Assembly (NCBI RefSeq): GCF_000233715.2
Contig: NC_021184.1
Coordinates: forward strand, 372,001 to 436,000
Length of the DNA stretch: 64,000 bases
Direction: 5' to 3'
Source: Desulfoscipio gibsoniae DSM 7213
Lineage (GTDB): Bacteria; Bacillota; Desulfotomaculia; Desulfotomaculales; Desulfallaceae
Shown: positions 25,738-34,316 of the stretch, piece by piece
How the letters are laid out: the number at the start of each line of letters is the position of its first letter
Numbering within the stretch: the first letter of the stretch is position 1
Notes under the pieces: generated by a model
The model's input: the letters and a program-made list of their open reading frames with translations, nothing else
Databases searched by the model: none
What the model was told of the DNA's origin: nothing
Made by a program: the position numbers and the translations under genes

Positions 25738-26040
25738 TCAGCCTCCCCTCGTTTTTCCAGAATCGCCGAATAATCGGTTATGGATCACCTGCCAACTCCC
25801 CATGGCGGAAGCCGCCACTAGTAAGCCGTTAAGGATGCAAAGTGGAACATTCCTCATTTTAAAGCTCCCCGTTGCGATATCAACCAAAAAGATAATCCCC
25901 TCAGCGACCACCACTACAAGACAACGGGTAGAAAAATGCTTCAAAAAGCCGAGTCTCTTGATGAAGTCAACAACCAAAACAGTCGCAGTCACCGCACCAG
26001 CCAAAGTACTAAGGGAGGCATAGGTAAACAGATCTTGCAT
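25738..26040 (-). CDS. holin-like small membrane protein, copy 1
   Basis: 100 aa with three membrane helices (about residues 9-27, 40-58 and 65-85), a short N-terminus and a charged C-terminal tail (NRLFGDSGKTRGG). This matches phage holins and bacterial TcdE/UviB-like proteins in size and shape. The sequence itself is not close to a named family I can recall. ATG at 26040 follows AAGGAGGTGATG. First gene of the cassette. Next to a sigma factor and a wall hydrolase lacking a signal peptide, it most likely forms pores for release of the effector. Confidence 0.7.
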   Translation of the reverse strand: MQDLFTYASLSTLAGAVTATVLVVDFIKRLGFLKHFSTRCLVVVVAEGIIFLVDIATGSFKMRNVPLCILNGLLVAASAMGSWQVIHNRLFGDSGKTRGG

Positions 26041-26263
26041 TCCATCATCACCTCCTTCGCCCAAAAAACAAAAAAACCCACCCAAAAAAACAAGCAGGTC
26101 ACATAAACACTGGCGGCAACTGGGCTAGACGCATCACATCACATGCCTTGGAGCTTTATAGTTTTAATACATTCATATTCTTCGACAAACATTTCATAAT
26201 TTGTCATATCTTGATAGTTTATCTATATAGACGGGCAAAAACCAAAAATGTTCCAGAATCTTT
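26041..26263. repeat. conserved region upstream of holin gene, copy 1
   Basis: Matches 31430-31650 closely (ACTGGCGGCAACTGGGCTAGA and TTCGACAAACATTTCATAAT in both). It should contain the cassette promoter on the minus strand. No open frame recognised. Confidence 0.65.
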
Positions 26264-26505
26264 TCAATTATTTTTTTCAATTAGACTCCAGTAGCCCATC
26301 AACTCAATCGTCCCACCCGGACGATATCGTTTTACCAAAAGCTCGAAAATCAAATCACGCTCAGTCGTACCAATCGGTATATTAGCAATCACAGTATTAT
26401 TAATATTTTTTCACTATGTACAGAGTTAGTTACAGTATCATCAATATTTGCATATATAGAGTTAGCAATTTGGAGTAACTCATCAAGGCTAATGCCGTTC
26501 TCGCC
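26264..26505 (-). pseudogene. decayed small gene upstream of cassette 1
   Basis: Reading on the minus strand, two frames join into one coding-like stretch: GENGISLDELLQIANSIYAN in the first, then IPIGTTERDLIFELLVKRYR and a stop after YWSLIEKNN. A frameshift lies near 26390. A shorter, more degraded copy sits at the same place in cassette 2. Probably a former first gene of the cassette; family unknown. Confidence 0.55.
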
Positions 26506-26712
26506 CCTTGTCCCATAAGGGTAATCAGATACTAAATATTGCTTATCAAAGAACATGGAAAAAGATAGGGGTAAACGTCCGGCTCTGTGTAAAATGTACC
26601 ATTAGCCAAATTTTATGGAACAATGTAATACATATTTGCGTCTATTTTTAAATGTGTTTTTCTGGGAGGTAATTGTAGCCAAGAAAAATATTGTTATGAA
26701 TACTTGGTCAAG
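26505..26712 (+). repeat. conserved leader element, copy upstream of the 26985 lipoprotein
   Basis: Second copy of the leader described at 22715, with ATTTTATGGAACAATGTAAT and GGGAGGTAATTGTAGCC. A further 100 bases (26752-26850) match 32241-32340, so copies 2 and 3 share a longer leader up to the lipoprotein gene. Confidence 0.7.
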
Positions 26713-26984
26713 TTATATATGTAAATATTGAGTTGCCAACTCAGCTGTGCTGGCAGAGAGGGGATTTTGAGGGCGCTGCCTGGCGGTGGGCCTCACACCT
26801 AAACTGGTTATTTAGTGGCTAATTCTCATTTGGTGGATAAGGTTTTTGATCTAATGGGGAAATGGTTTCCAAAAAGGCCAGGTATTTTTTTACTTGGCAC
26901 GCTTTAAAATGGATTTTAACATATGACGGGAAATATCTTTGTATACATCTAATGTTAGAGAGAAAATCAAAAGGAGGTCTCTTA

Positions 26985-27848
26985 TTGCCCATGGGTAAAT
27001 TGAACAAAGGGAAATTAATTATTCCATTAGTCCTTTCGGTAGTAATTGGCGCTTCTGGTTGTTCAAGTGATCCAAAAACAAGTAGCATTGACCAGACAAA
27101 AAATAGCCCGGCACAAGCGCAAGATGAAATACTGAGCCAGGCTATACAATCAAAAAAATGGCCAGAAAAGCTGAGTCTTACCTCACCTTCCAAATTAGCC
27201 GCGCCATTTCAACCTATTTCTGAAAAGTTATTAAAAACTAGCAATTTTCCTATTTTTTTACCTACTTATTTTCCTTCCCCTAATGTTAAAGATATGAAAT
27301 GGTCCCTCAATCTCAAAACAGAGAAGAATAATTTTACTATAGAAATCGGCAAAGACTTACCACCAAGAAAGGGAGTGGCTTACGAAGCTGGAACACTTTC
27401 TGGTAACGTCAGGCAGCCTGATGAATCACCACTTGAAAAACAGTTCGAGAGTGAAAATATAGGAATTAGCTCCATCAATCTTCCAAACGGTATAAAAGGC
27501 AAGGAATTTCTAGCCGATGGTTATCCCAATGTTATTGGTAGTAACGCAATCACTTGGAAAACTGATAAATGGAGTTTTTTCGTAACGGCATCCCCGGGTA
27601 ATGGTTCTGGCAGCACTGTTGATTATGCACATCAAATCGTCAATGCCTTAGGTAAAAACGATCAAGGCCTTTTAGCTCTTCCTGGGAAATTGAGTTTTAT
27701 TTACACTGGCGCCAATCATCCACTGACAGAAATTTACTGGAAAGTTAACGACTTTACATGGTATTGTTTTAATTGGAGTGGCGATACAAAGGAAGCTATT
27801 CAGATTTGGCGTAGTATGGCATATATAGGTGGCGAAAATGTGAAATGA
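26985..27848 (+). CDS. lipoprotein of unknown function; candidate partner of the 29504 effector
   Basis: 287 aa. Signal helix KLIIPLVLSVVIGA then lipobox ASGC gives a lipid-anchored protein. No family recognised; the mature part has beta-rich text (FPIFLPTYFPSP, ITWKTDKWSFFVTASPGN). TTG 26985 has AAGGAGG 7 bases upstream; ATG 26991 is the alternative. It carries the shared leader and lies before the transglycosylase-like effector, separated now by an IS256-type element. A copy of its last 15 codons survives at 33722-33775, so a second version of this gene once existed. Confidence 0.7.
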   Translation: MPMGKLNKGKLIIPLVLSVVIGASGCSSDPKTSSIDQTKNSPAQAQDEILSQAIQSKKWPEKLSLTSPSKLAAPFQPISEKLLKTSNFPIFLPTYFPSPNVKDMKWSLNLKTEKNNFTIEIGKDLPPRKGVAYEAGTLSGNVRQPDESPLEKQFESENIGISSINLPNGIKGKEFLADGYPNVIGSNAITWKTDKWSFFVTASPGNGSGSTVDYAHQIVNALGKNDQGLLALPGKLSFIYTGANHPLTEIYWKVNDFTWYCFNWSGDTKEAIQIWRSMAYIGGENVK

Positions 27849-27982
27849 GTAAGTGGTAGTCCAGTAAGGCTTCATACTCTACCTCGTTCGGATGGACTTT
27901 TGCAAAAAATTTGCAGTTTTTAAATGGGGTACAATAAAACAAAAGAGAAAGCCTAACGTTACAGCAAATATTTGAAGCTGAA

Positions 27983-29077
27983 ATGGATCACCACTTGGGT
28001 TATAAAAAACATAGCGTAGAGGGAAATAACTCCGGCAACAGTCGTAACGGCTATAGCCAAAAAACTATCCAAACCAGATTAGGTAAAACAGAGCTTAAAA
28101 TACCAAGAGATCGTAATGCAGAATTCGAACCCCAAATCATCAAGAAATACGAAACAACTTCAAACCAGTTGGAAGACCAGATTATAGCTATGTACGCCAA
28201 AGGAATGTCTACCCGGGATATCGAGGCCCATATGCTAGATATTTACGGTATCGATGTATCCCCAACTATGGTAAGCAAAATAACCGATAAGATCATGCCC
28301 ATGGTTTCCGAGTGGCAATCAAGACCATTAGACCGGGTTTATCCGATTACTTTTCTAAATGCCGTACACTTTAAAGTACGTCAGGAAAACCGGATCATAA
28401 ACAAGGCTGCCTATAGCGTACTGGGCATCAATATGGACGGCCAGGAGGACATATTAGGCATCTGGATTGGGGAAAGTGAAAGTGCTAGTTTCTGGCTTGG
28501 GGTATGCAATGACCTTAAAAATAGGGGTGTAGAGGATATCCTGATTGCCTGTAAAGACGGGCTTTCCGGGTTTTCCGAGGCTATAAACAGTGTATTCCCC
28601 CAAACGGAAATACAGCTTTGCATTATTCACCAAATCCGTAACTCTTTAAAATATGTCTCTTACAAAGACCGGAAAGAGTTAATAGCTGATCTTAAGCAAG
28701 TGTACCAGGCATTAACCATAGAAGAAGCAGAATTGGCCTTTGAGATATTTAAAGAAAAGTGGGATAAAAAGCATCCCATAACCATTCGATCCTGGGAGAA
28801 TAACTGGGTTGAATTAACCGCCTATTTCAAGTATCCTTATGCCATGCGTAAGATAATCTATACAACAAATATTATTGAAGGGTATCATCGGCAGTTGCGG
28901 AAAGTTACTAAGACTAAAACAGCATACCCAACTGATGATGCACTTAGGAAAATAATCTATTTAGCCACCGTTGAAGCAGCTAAGAAATGGACTGTGCCTA
29001 TAAGAAACTGGAAGGAATGCGCTTCTCAGATTGGGATTTACTTTGCCGATAGACTTAAAGCGGAATTGGCCATTTAG
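27983..29077 (+). CDS. IS256-family transposase, 5' end probably truncated
   Basis: 364 aa versus about 400 in the family. Readable IS256 blocks: MDHHLGYKKHS, STRDIEAHMLDIYGI, DGLSGFSEAINSVFPQ (DDE), CIIHQIRNSLKYV and YTTNIIEGYHRQLRK (last acidic residue). In-frame coding-like text begins 15 codons earlier (SLTLQQIFEAE) but runs into a TAA at 27935, so the first 40 or so residues are lost. The catalytic region is complete. A right-end inverted repeat is visible near 29287; no matching left end was found. Likely immobile alone. Confidence 0.85.
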   Translation: MDHHLGYKKHSVEGNNSGNSRNGYSQKTIQTRLGKTELKIPRDRNAEFEPQIIKKYETTSNQLEDQIIAMYAKGMSTRDIEAHMLDIYGIDVSPTMVSKITDKIMPMVSEWQSRPLDRVYPITFLNAVHFKVRQENRIINKAAYSVLGINMDGQEDILGIWIGESESASFWLGVCNDLKNRGVEDILIACKDGLSGFSEAINSVFPQTEIQLCIIHQIRNSLKYVSYKDRKELIADLKQVYQALTIEEAELAFEIFKEKWDKKHPITIRSWENNWVELTAYFKYPYAMRKIIYTTNIIEGYHRQLRKVTKTKTAYPTDDALRKIIYLATVEAAKKWTVPIRNWKECASQIGIYFADRLKAELAI

Positions 29078-29314
29078 TGCATTTGTTGGGGCTTCGCCCC
29101 AAGAGTTTAACGCTTTTGTTCTCCTCAAGGATAGCTTATGGACTTGTAAAGGATAAGGGGGTACTAAAAAGCACCCCGTTATCCCCGGCAGAACCCCACC
29201 AGGCGCTCCGGTTGCTCTCCAGCAGAGCCGTACCCTCCTGATGGGTAAGAGCCATTTATAGTGTAACCATTTTTAACGGAAAGAAGCCATTTACACAAAA
29301 TTGTGGATACTCCC
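29078..29314 (+). mobile_element. 3' non-coding part and right end of the IS256-type element
   Basis: Contains a GGATAAGGGGGT/ACCCCGTTATCC hairpin (29150-29183) and ends with CCATTTACACAAAATTGTGG near 29287-29306, the usual IS256 terminal sequence. From there to 29503 I see no gene. Confidence 0.6.
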
Positions 29315-29503
29315 ACCTATTCAAAATTGGTTTTTAGGCTTTCCCTTGTAGGACTCCCCTAAATTTCCTTGCACCTTGTAAAACTATGCCGGTGGCTAAT
29401 TCGCAATAACAATTCCATTAGATAGGTCACCAAAAATATTGCAAATCTGCCGGGCATAGAGAACAGGTTAGTTTTAACAGTGCTCCTTTGATTGGTGAAT
29501 CTA

Positions 29504-30106
29504 TTATAGGCTAATGCTTGTGTCGAGAACTCCTTTTCCTACGTGTCCGGATCCGTTAAACAGAGCTCCCGCGGACGCCCCGTATTGCGTAAGCTGATCA
29601 GATTTAGGGAGATAATAACCCGTCTGGCCTGACCAAGGGTAGAAAGCATTGCTGGAATGTCCACAATAGTTGCCGTTCCAGGCTGTCGCTGCCATAGCCA
29701 TCATTTGAATTTGGTTGGTATTTCCAAGGCTTTTTAGTTTTTTGAACGCGGCGCTCAGAAACGCAGCACAGATGGCTAGATTGTTATAATAGTTACTTCC
29801 GCAAATTGAGGAACACCAGGTGTATTTATTGTCACACCAAGCATTCCATTTATCGAACATGGCTTTGCCGATTTGACAAACGCCAGCTCCGCTGGTATCG
29901 CAGGGGTCACATCCTACGTTTATTCCACCGGCTCCAGATCCGGATAGGGTTTCAAGAGAAGCTATAGTCGCTAGTGTTGCTGGATTAATGCCTTTATTAT
30001 GTGCAGCTGAATTAATGTGTCCGGCCATACTGTCCGTGGTGAAATGACATGATGAATAATTATGGTTATAGGTACTTCCTACACATTCTCCTGGATCATA
30101 ACTCAT
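29504..30106 (-). CDS. lysozyme/transglycosylase-like, cysteine-rich effector, cassette 2
   Basis: 200 aa with about ten cysteines. An SLT-like core is suggested by ATLATIASLETLSGSG (possible catalytic Glu) followed by DTSGAGVCQIGKAMFDKWN, the G-x-x-Q-I motif of lytic transglycosylases, and MAMAATAWNG. This is motif-level evidence; the family may be new. No signal peptide. ATG 30106 has AGAAAGGA 8 bases upstream. It takes the place held by SleB-like hydrolases in the other cassettes. Confidence 0.6.
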   Translation of the reverse strand: MSYDPGECVGSTYNHNYSSCHFTTDSMAGHINSAAHNKGINPATLATIASLETLSGSGAGGINVGCDPCDTSGAGVCQIGKAMFDKWNAWCDNKYTWCSSICGSNYYNNLAICAAFLSAAFKKLKSLGNTNQIQMMAMAATAWNGNYCGHSSNAFYPWSGQTGYYLPKSDQLTQYGASAGALFNGSGHVGKGVLDTSISL

Positions 30107-30299
30107 TTTTTTCATCCTTTCTTATGCAAATTCAAATGGGGTTTACGTTCTGTCACTTGCCAATGGTTAAGGGACCTCTTTAACGGCTACTTTTTTCGAC
30201 ATTGTTTCCTAAGTTTTTTTAACTGTGACTTGTTAGGTTAGACCAAAATTCTTCACAACTCCTGTTGAGTAAAGCAATACAAGATTGTACTTTAACTCC

Positions 30300-30341
30300 C
30301 TGCCTTCGGGTACGGGATAATTGTCCGTCCTGGATGAGTCT
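30300..30341 (-). promoter_or_regulatory. conserved 42-base element before effector 2
   Basis: Same sequence as at 24911 and 35848, directly after the sigma-like stop. About 190 further bases lie between it and the effector start. Confidence 0.6.
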
Positions 30342-30791
30342 CTACTTGGCGGTGGGCTCGTCCAGGATAAAATGATGCAACTTGTTTAACGCGCGATTTT
30401 TTATGCGATGGACGACAGGCTGTGACACTCCCAGTCCCCTTGCCGTCTCCCGTTCGGTAAATCCATCCAGGATTGTTGCTTTTACCACTATTTGTTCTTG
30501 TGGCGTTAACAACGAGAGGGCTTCCTGGATAAAAACCGCTTCCTCCGCGCTAATGGAAACATCTTCAGCGGCAAAGATCGTATCAATCAAACTCAATTCA
30601 TCGGAATAAGCGTTCTGATCCACCGGACCATTCAAGATCAAAAGCTCGCACTCATCCAACTGCCGGTATTTTTTTGCCAATCTGATCGCTTCGCGACGCA
30701 GGCCGGTTAAGAACCAAGCAATCGCCCGGGCTTCCTTCGGATCAAAGACATAATCGCGGGAACCAGACGGTAGTAAAACATCGTCAAGCAT
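30342..30791 (-). CDS. sigma-70 region-4-like protein, copy 2
   Basis: 149 aa paralogue of the 24953 gene, differing at 14 positions (for example MLDDVLLP at the start, ISAEEAVF mid-protein). The helix-turn-helix differs at one residue only (RGLG for RELG), so promoter choice is probably the same in both copies. The start and leader resemble the truncated copy at 22574. Confidence 0.8.
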   Translation of the reverse strand: MLDDVLLPSGSRDYVFDPKEARAIAWFLTGLRREAIRLAKKYRQLDECELLILNGPVDQNAYSDELSLIDTIFAAEDVSISAEEAVFIQEALSLLTPQEQIVVKATILDGFTERETARGLGVSQPVVHRIKNRALNKLHHFILDEPTAK

Positions 30792-30928
30792 AGTGCATCT
30801 TCACACCCCCTTTCCTAAAATTGAAATTACCCTCTTACTATATAAAGAGAAAAAAGGAGGCCTTTTTGATACCCCCTTGTCCCAAAAAATTTCTTTTTTT
30901 TAGATTTGATTTTTATCCTTTTCTAAAA

Positions 30929-31126
30929 TCAAGCCGGATACTTATGAATCGCGTTCATTAACCAAAAAATCAAATCCGAATAGCATTCATTATAATGATT
31001 TGACCAACGGCTATATTTTTTAATCGCCGGATTTAGCTGACCAACCAGTTGAATAAAAGCTTCCTTATCGCCATTTTTAGCCCTGGCAACCAGTTCATGA
31101 AACTTTAATCTCCTCTTCAACAGCAC
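30929..31126 (-). CDS. RsoA-like region-2 co-sigma protein, copy 2
   Basis: Identical in all 65 residues to the 25540 copy, while flanking genes differ, so it is the most constant part of the cassette. GTG start immediately follows the holin stop codon. Confidence 0.75.
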   Translation of the reverse strand: MLLKRRLKFHELVARAKNGDKEAFIQLVGQLNPAIKKYSRWSNHYNECYSDLIFWLMNAIHKYPA

Positions 31127-31429
31127 TCAGCCTCCCCTCGTTTTTTCAGAATCGCTAAATAATCGGTTATGGATCACCTGCCAACTCCCCATGGCGGAAG
31201 CCGCCACTAGTAAGCCGTTAAGGATGCAAAGTGGAAGATTCCTCATTTTAAAGCTCCCCGTTGCGGTATCAACCAAAAAGATAATCCCCTCAGCGACCAC
31301 CACTACAAGACAACGGGTAGAAAAATGCTTCAAAAAGCCGAGTCTCTTGATGAAGTCAACAATCAAAACAGTCGCAGTCACCGCACCAGCCAAAGTACTA
31401 AGAGAGGCATAGGTAAACAGATCTTGCAT
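31127..31429 (-). CDS. holin-like small membrane protein, copy 2
   Basis: 100 aa, five differences from copy 1, all conservative or in the tail (RLFSDSEKTRGG). Same three helices and the same AAGGAGGTGATG ribosome site. First complete gene of cassette 2. Confidence 0.7.
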   Translation of the reverse strand: MQDLFTYASLSTLAGAVTATVLIVDFIKRLGFLKHFSTRCLVVVVAEGIIFLVDTATGSFKMRNLPLCILNGLLVAASAMGSWQVIHNRLFSDSEKTRGG

Positions 31430-31650
31430 TCCATCATCACCTCCTTCGCCCAAAAAAACAAAAACAACCCAAAAAAAACGGGTAGGTTACATGAACACTG
31501 GCGGCAACTGGGCTAGACATAACACATCACATGCCTCGGAGCATTATAGTTTAATACATCCATATTATTCGACAAACATTTCATAATTTGTGATTTATTT
31601 CTAATTTATCTATATGGACGAGCAAAAACCAAAAATATTCCAGAATCTTT

Positions 31651-31770
31651 TCAATTATTTTTTTCAATTAGACTCCAGCAGCCCATCAATTCAACGTCAC
31701 ACCCGGACGATATCGTTTTGCCAAAAGCTTAAAAATCAAATCATGCTCCGTCGTACCAATCGGTATAAGC
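31651..31770 (-). pseudogene. decayed small gene upstream of cassette 2
   Basis: Minus-strand text IPIGTTEHDLIFKLLAKRYR parallels the fragment at 26264. A one-base deletion brings an early stop. The upstream half found in copy 1 is missing. Confidence 0.5.
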
Positions 31771-32084
31771 AACTATAAAAAACATGCAAGTATTGCAAGC
31801 AATTCAAGAGGAGCTAGTACACGTTTTAAGGCACTCATCTTCACCAAAACGTACTTGCTAAACAAGTCCCTTTTTATATAAAGAGAAAATAAAGGATCTT
31901 TTTGATAACCTGTTTTGGAAAAAATTTTCCGCAAATAATTTTAAATATTAAAGACATGATTAGTCTTGAATATGTAAACCGGATCATTATGAATATTAAT
32001 GTAGCTTAATGCTGTTTTTTGTCTAAGAAACTTTTATATTTAATTGTTTAACTTTATTTAGTTTTAGCAATCACAATATTATTA
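31771..32084. other. intergenic, nothing recognised
   Basis: AT-rich stretch of about 310 bases between the cassette 2 upstream region and the next leader. One part (31870-31905) resembles the TATATAAAGAGAAAA stretch of the sigma leaders, so it may be cassette debris. Confidence 0.4.
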
Positions 32085-32340
32085 GAATATGGAAAACAAA
32101 TAGTGGCAAATATCCAGCTCTGGTATGATGGATCATTAGTTAAATTTTATGGAACAATGTAACACATATTTGCGTCTATTAGGTAAATGTATTTTTCCGG
32201 GAGGTAATTGTAACCAAGAAAAATATTGTTAGTTGTACCGGTAGAGAGGGGCTTTGGAGGGCGTTGCCTGACGGTGGGTCGTCACTTGAACTGGTTAACA
32301 AGTGGCTGATTCTCATTTGGTGGATGAGGTTCTTGATGGA
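32085..32340 (+). repeat. conserved leader element, copy upstream of the 32353 lipoprotein
   Basis: Third copy of the leader. From about 32204 a frame without a normal start codon stays open up to a TGA that overlaps the lipoprotein ATG (ATGA): VTKKNIVSCTGREGLWRALP, then a hydrophobic NKWLILIWWMRFLM. It looks like a small membrane peptide gene that has lost its start. Confidence 0.6.
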
Positions 32341-32352
32341 AGGAGATATTAT

Positions 32353-33123
32353 ATGAGGAGTTTATTTTCATTGCCCGCACTTCTTTTAATTATCATCATG
32401 ACTGGATGCTCAGGTATTATTGATAACCAAGCGTTAAAAAACAATAGTGCTTCGCATCAAAAAGAAGAAATATCTGATCATAGTATCTTTGAAAATAATG
32501 AGCTATCTATAGGCTTTAATAATGTAAAAATAATTTGCGAAAATAATCACTTAAAAGATGGTTCTACCTGTAAACAACCCGCTTTGCTAATTGATAACGA
32601 AAGATATCCTTTGCCTACTGAATATTCAGAGGGAGCTACATTGAGGCTTGGTGATTTTAATCATGACAATAATGTAGACTTATTTATTGTTAATGATTTG
32701 GGTGGCGGAACTAATGCATACGGTACAGAAGGTTATCTTTACTCTTTTGATAATAATGTGCCCAATGAAATATTTGCTAGCAACTATGAAAATCCAATAG
32801 ATTATATTGGCCAAAATATTTCATTTGAGATAAATAAATACAACAAAGATAATTATAATTTCGTAGTTAAGAAAAAAGACAAAGTAATTGGCACAACCAA
32901 TATATCTCAAGAAAAATTATATACTGATGAAATACCATCGAAAGATGATGTGGGGTATGGAAATATACTGGTGTATAATGTGAGTTATGGAAAGATCGTA
33001 GCGCGAGTTGGATTAAGTTTATTTATAACAAATTATGCTGGAGATTTAACTCTTACTTATGATTATATTGATAACAAATTTAAAATTATAGATGTCCAAT
33101 ACGATTATAAAGGCAATGAATAA
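32353..33123 (+). CDS. lipoprotein with FG-GAP/VCBS-like motif; candidate partner of the 33230 hydrolase
   Basis: 256 aa. Signal helix LPALLLIIIM then lipobox MTGC. RLGDFNHDNNVDLFIVNDLG near residue 98 resembles the calcium-binding FG-GAP/VCBS turn and the NIADVNTDGEKEIVI region of the 23100 protein; the following text also keeps similar order. ATG 32353 has AAGGAGA upstream. It faces the SleB-like gene at 33230 across a shared terminator, exactly as the 23100 gene faces effector 1. Immunity or inhibitor role is an inference. Confidence 0.7.
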   Translation: MRSLFSLPALLLIIIMTGCSGIIDNQALKNNSASHQKEEISDHSIFENNELSIGFNNVKIICENNHLKDGSTCKQPALLIDNERYPLPTEYSEGATLRLGDFNHDNNVDLFIVNDLGGGTNAYGTEGYLYSFDNNVPNEIFASNYENPIDYIGQNISFEINKYNKDNYNFVVKKKDKVIGTTNISQEKLYTDEIPSKDDVGYGNILVYNVSYGKIVARVGLSLFITNYAGDLTLTYDYIDNKFKIIDVQYDYKGNE

Positions 33124-33192
33124 AGTGAATACATGTTTCCTTTTTCAGCACTTCGGTAGGCAGACACGCCAGGAATAATAAATTGAATAAAG

Positions 33193-33221
33193 AAAGTGCC
33201 CAAAACAGATTTGGGCACTTT
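33193..33221. terminator. bidirectional terminator
   Basis: AAAGTGCCCAAA and TTTGGGCACTTT pair with a 5-base loop, with A- and T-rich flanks, between the convergent lipoprotein and hydrolase genes. Confidence 0.85.
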
Positions 33222-33229
33222 ATAATAAT

Positions 33230-33718
33230 TTAGTAGCCAACTATTATAAAAAACATAAGATTACCAACCAATATTTTCTTGGTGACCTGCTGCCAACCAC
33301 TTCCCGGACCCATGTCATAGTACAATTTGCCGTTCTCATTCTTTGTATGCTTATCCCAATAATCCTTCCCTACAAAGAAAAGTTTATCCCCCATGGGATT
33401 AGAGTAATTGGATAAATTTTGAGCTATATCTAAACATTTTTTCCATGCAGCACTCCCAAGGCTAGGTTTTAGTACATCATCAAAATTTACATTGCCTTCT
33501 GACATAACTTCAAAAGCGTTGTCTTCCAAAATAACATCTCTCACCGTGTTTGGAAAACGGGAGTGCGCTTTCCTATTAGAAACGACATAGGCTACCCCAA
33601 CTTTTGCACTTGTTATTTCTCCTCTAGCTTCACCATATATTAAACGTGCTAACAAATCGACACTATCACGATTATATAAATCACTTTTTGAATCTAATGG
33701 TTCTCCATAATAACTCAT
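33230..33718 (-). CDS. SleB/CwlJ-type cell wall hydrolase, orphan effector 3
   Basis: 162 aa, homologous to effector 1: DSVDLLARLIYGEARGEITS, VSNRKAHSRFPN and the GNLMFFI ending. No signal peptide. ATG at 33718 is preferred because everything upstream belongs to a different gene remnant read backwards. Its own leader, the 42-base element and the sigma/holin genes are missing, so it is probably silent or driven by read-through. It keeps its convergent lipoprotein partner. Confidence 0.78.
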   Translation of the reverse strand: MSYYGEPLDSKSDLYNRDSVDLLARLIYGEARGEITSAKVGVAYVVSNRKAHSRFPNTVRDVILEDNAFEVMSEGNVNFDDVLKPSLGSAAWKKCLDIAQNLSNYSNPMGDKLFFVGKDYWDKHTKNENGKLYYDMGPGSGWQQVTKKILVGNLMFFIIVGY

Positions 33719-33721
33719 TAA

Positions 33722-33775
33722 AGCAGATTTGGCGTAGTATGGCATACATTGGTAGTGGGAATGTGAGGTGAGCCG
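33722..33775 (+). pseudogene. 3' remnant of a lipoprotein gene, fused to the effector 3 start
   Basis: Plus-strand text KQIWRSMAYIGSGNVR then TGA matches the last codons of the lipoprotein at 26985-27848 (QIWRSMAYIGGENVK). It begins at the effector 3 start codon region, marking the break-point of an inversion or deletion. Confidence 0.7.
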
Positions 33776-34261
33776 AGAGTATAAGTAAGACTCCATGCTC
33801 CACTAGCCGGGCGTCTCAGACAACGGGGGAACTAGTAGCCGCATTCCTGAAAATAATACTTTATTTTGATCTATATGAAAAAAAAATATCTATATTCTGG
33901 TTATTTCTAAATCACAGCATGTGTGGCGGCTTCCTAAATGCGTTATTAGAATGTTGTCTCTCAATATAATAATATGTTCATGTGTGATCTACTAACCATA
34001 TAATGGTAAATTATTGTGTTTGAGCAAGATGAATTTAGAGGTTTTGTTGTTAAAGCGCCCTTAAACCACCTTAGCAATTTCCTTATCTAGCAGCAAATGT
34101 CAATAATTTATCCTTTATTTCATGGATGTCACTGTAATAAACTGGTTAACCGAACACGAATGAATACTAGGTTTTTTTTAAAAATTGTTGTTTTCTGAAG
34201 ATGTTGCCTAAATTTCGCATTTAGAGCTTGTATAGGCTTTAAATCTGTCGTAGGTTTACTA
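33776..34261. other. intergenic, nothing recognised
   Basis: AT-rich stretch of nearly 490 bases with stops in all frames. No leader element copy and no stable structure seen. Confidence 0.4.
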
Positions 34262-34290
34262 TTGTCATGCATATGGTTTTTTTATACAAT
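34262..34290 (+). promoter_or_regulatory. promoter of the 34317 lipoprotein
   Basis: TTGTCA (34262-34267), 17 bases, TACAAT (34285-34290). This gene has its own promoter instead of the shared leader. Confidence 0.6.
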
Positions 34291-34316
34291 GACAAGTGAA
34301 GTAGGGGGGGGTAAAT

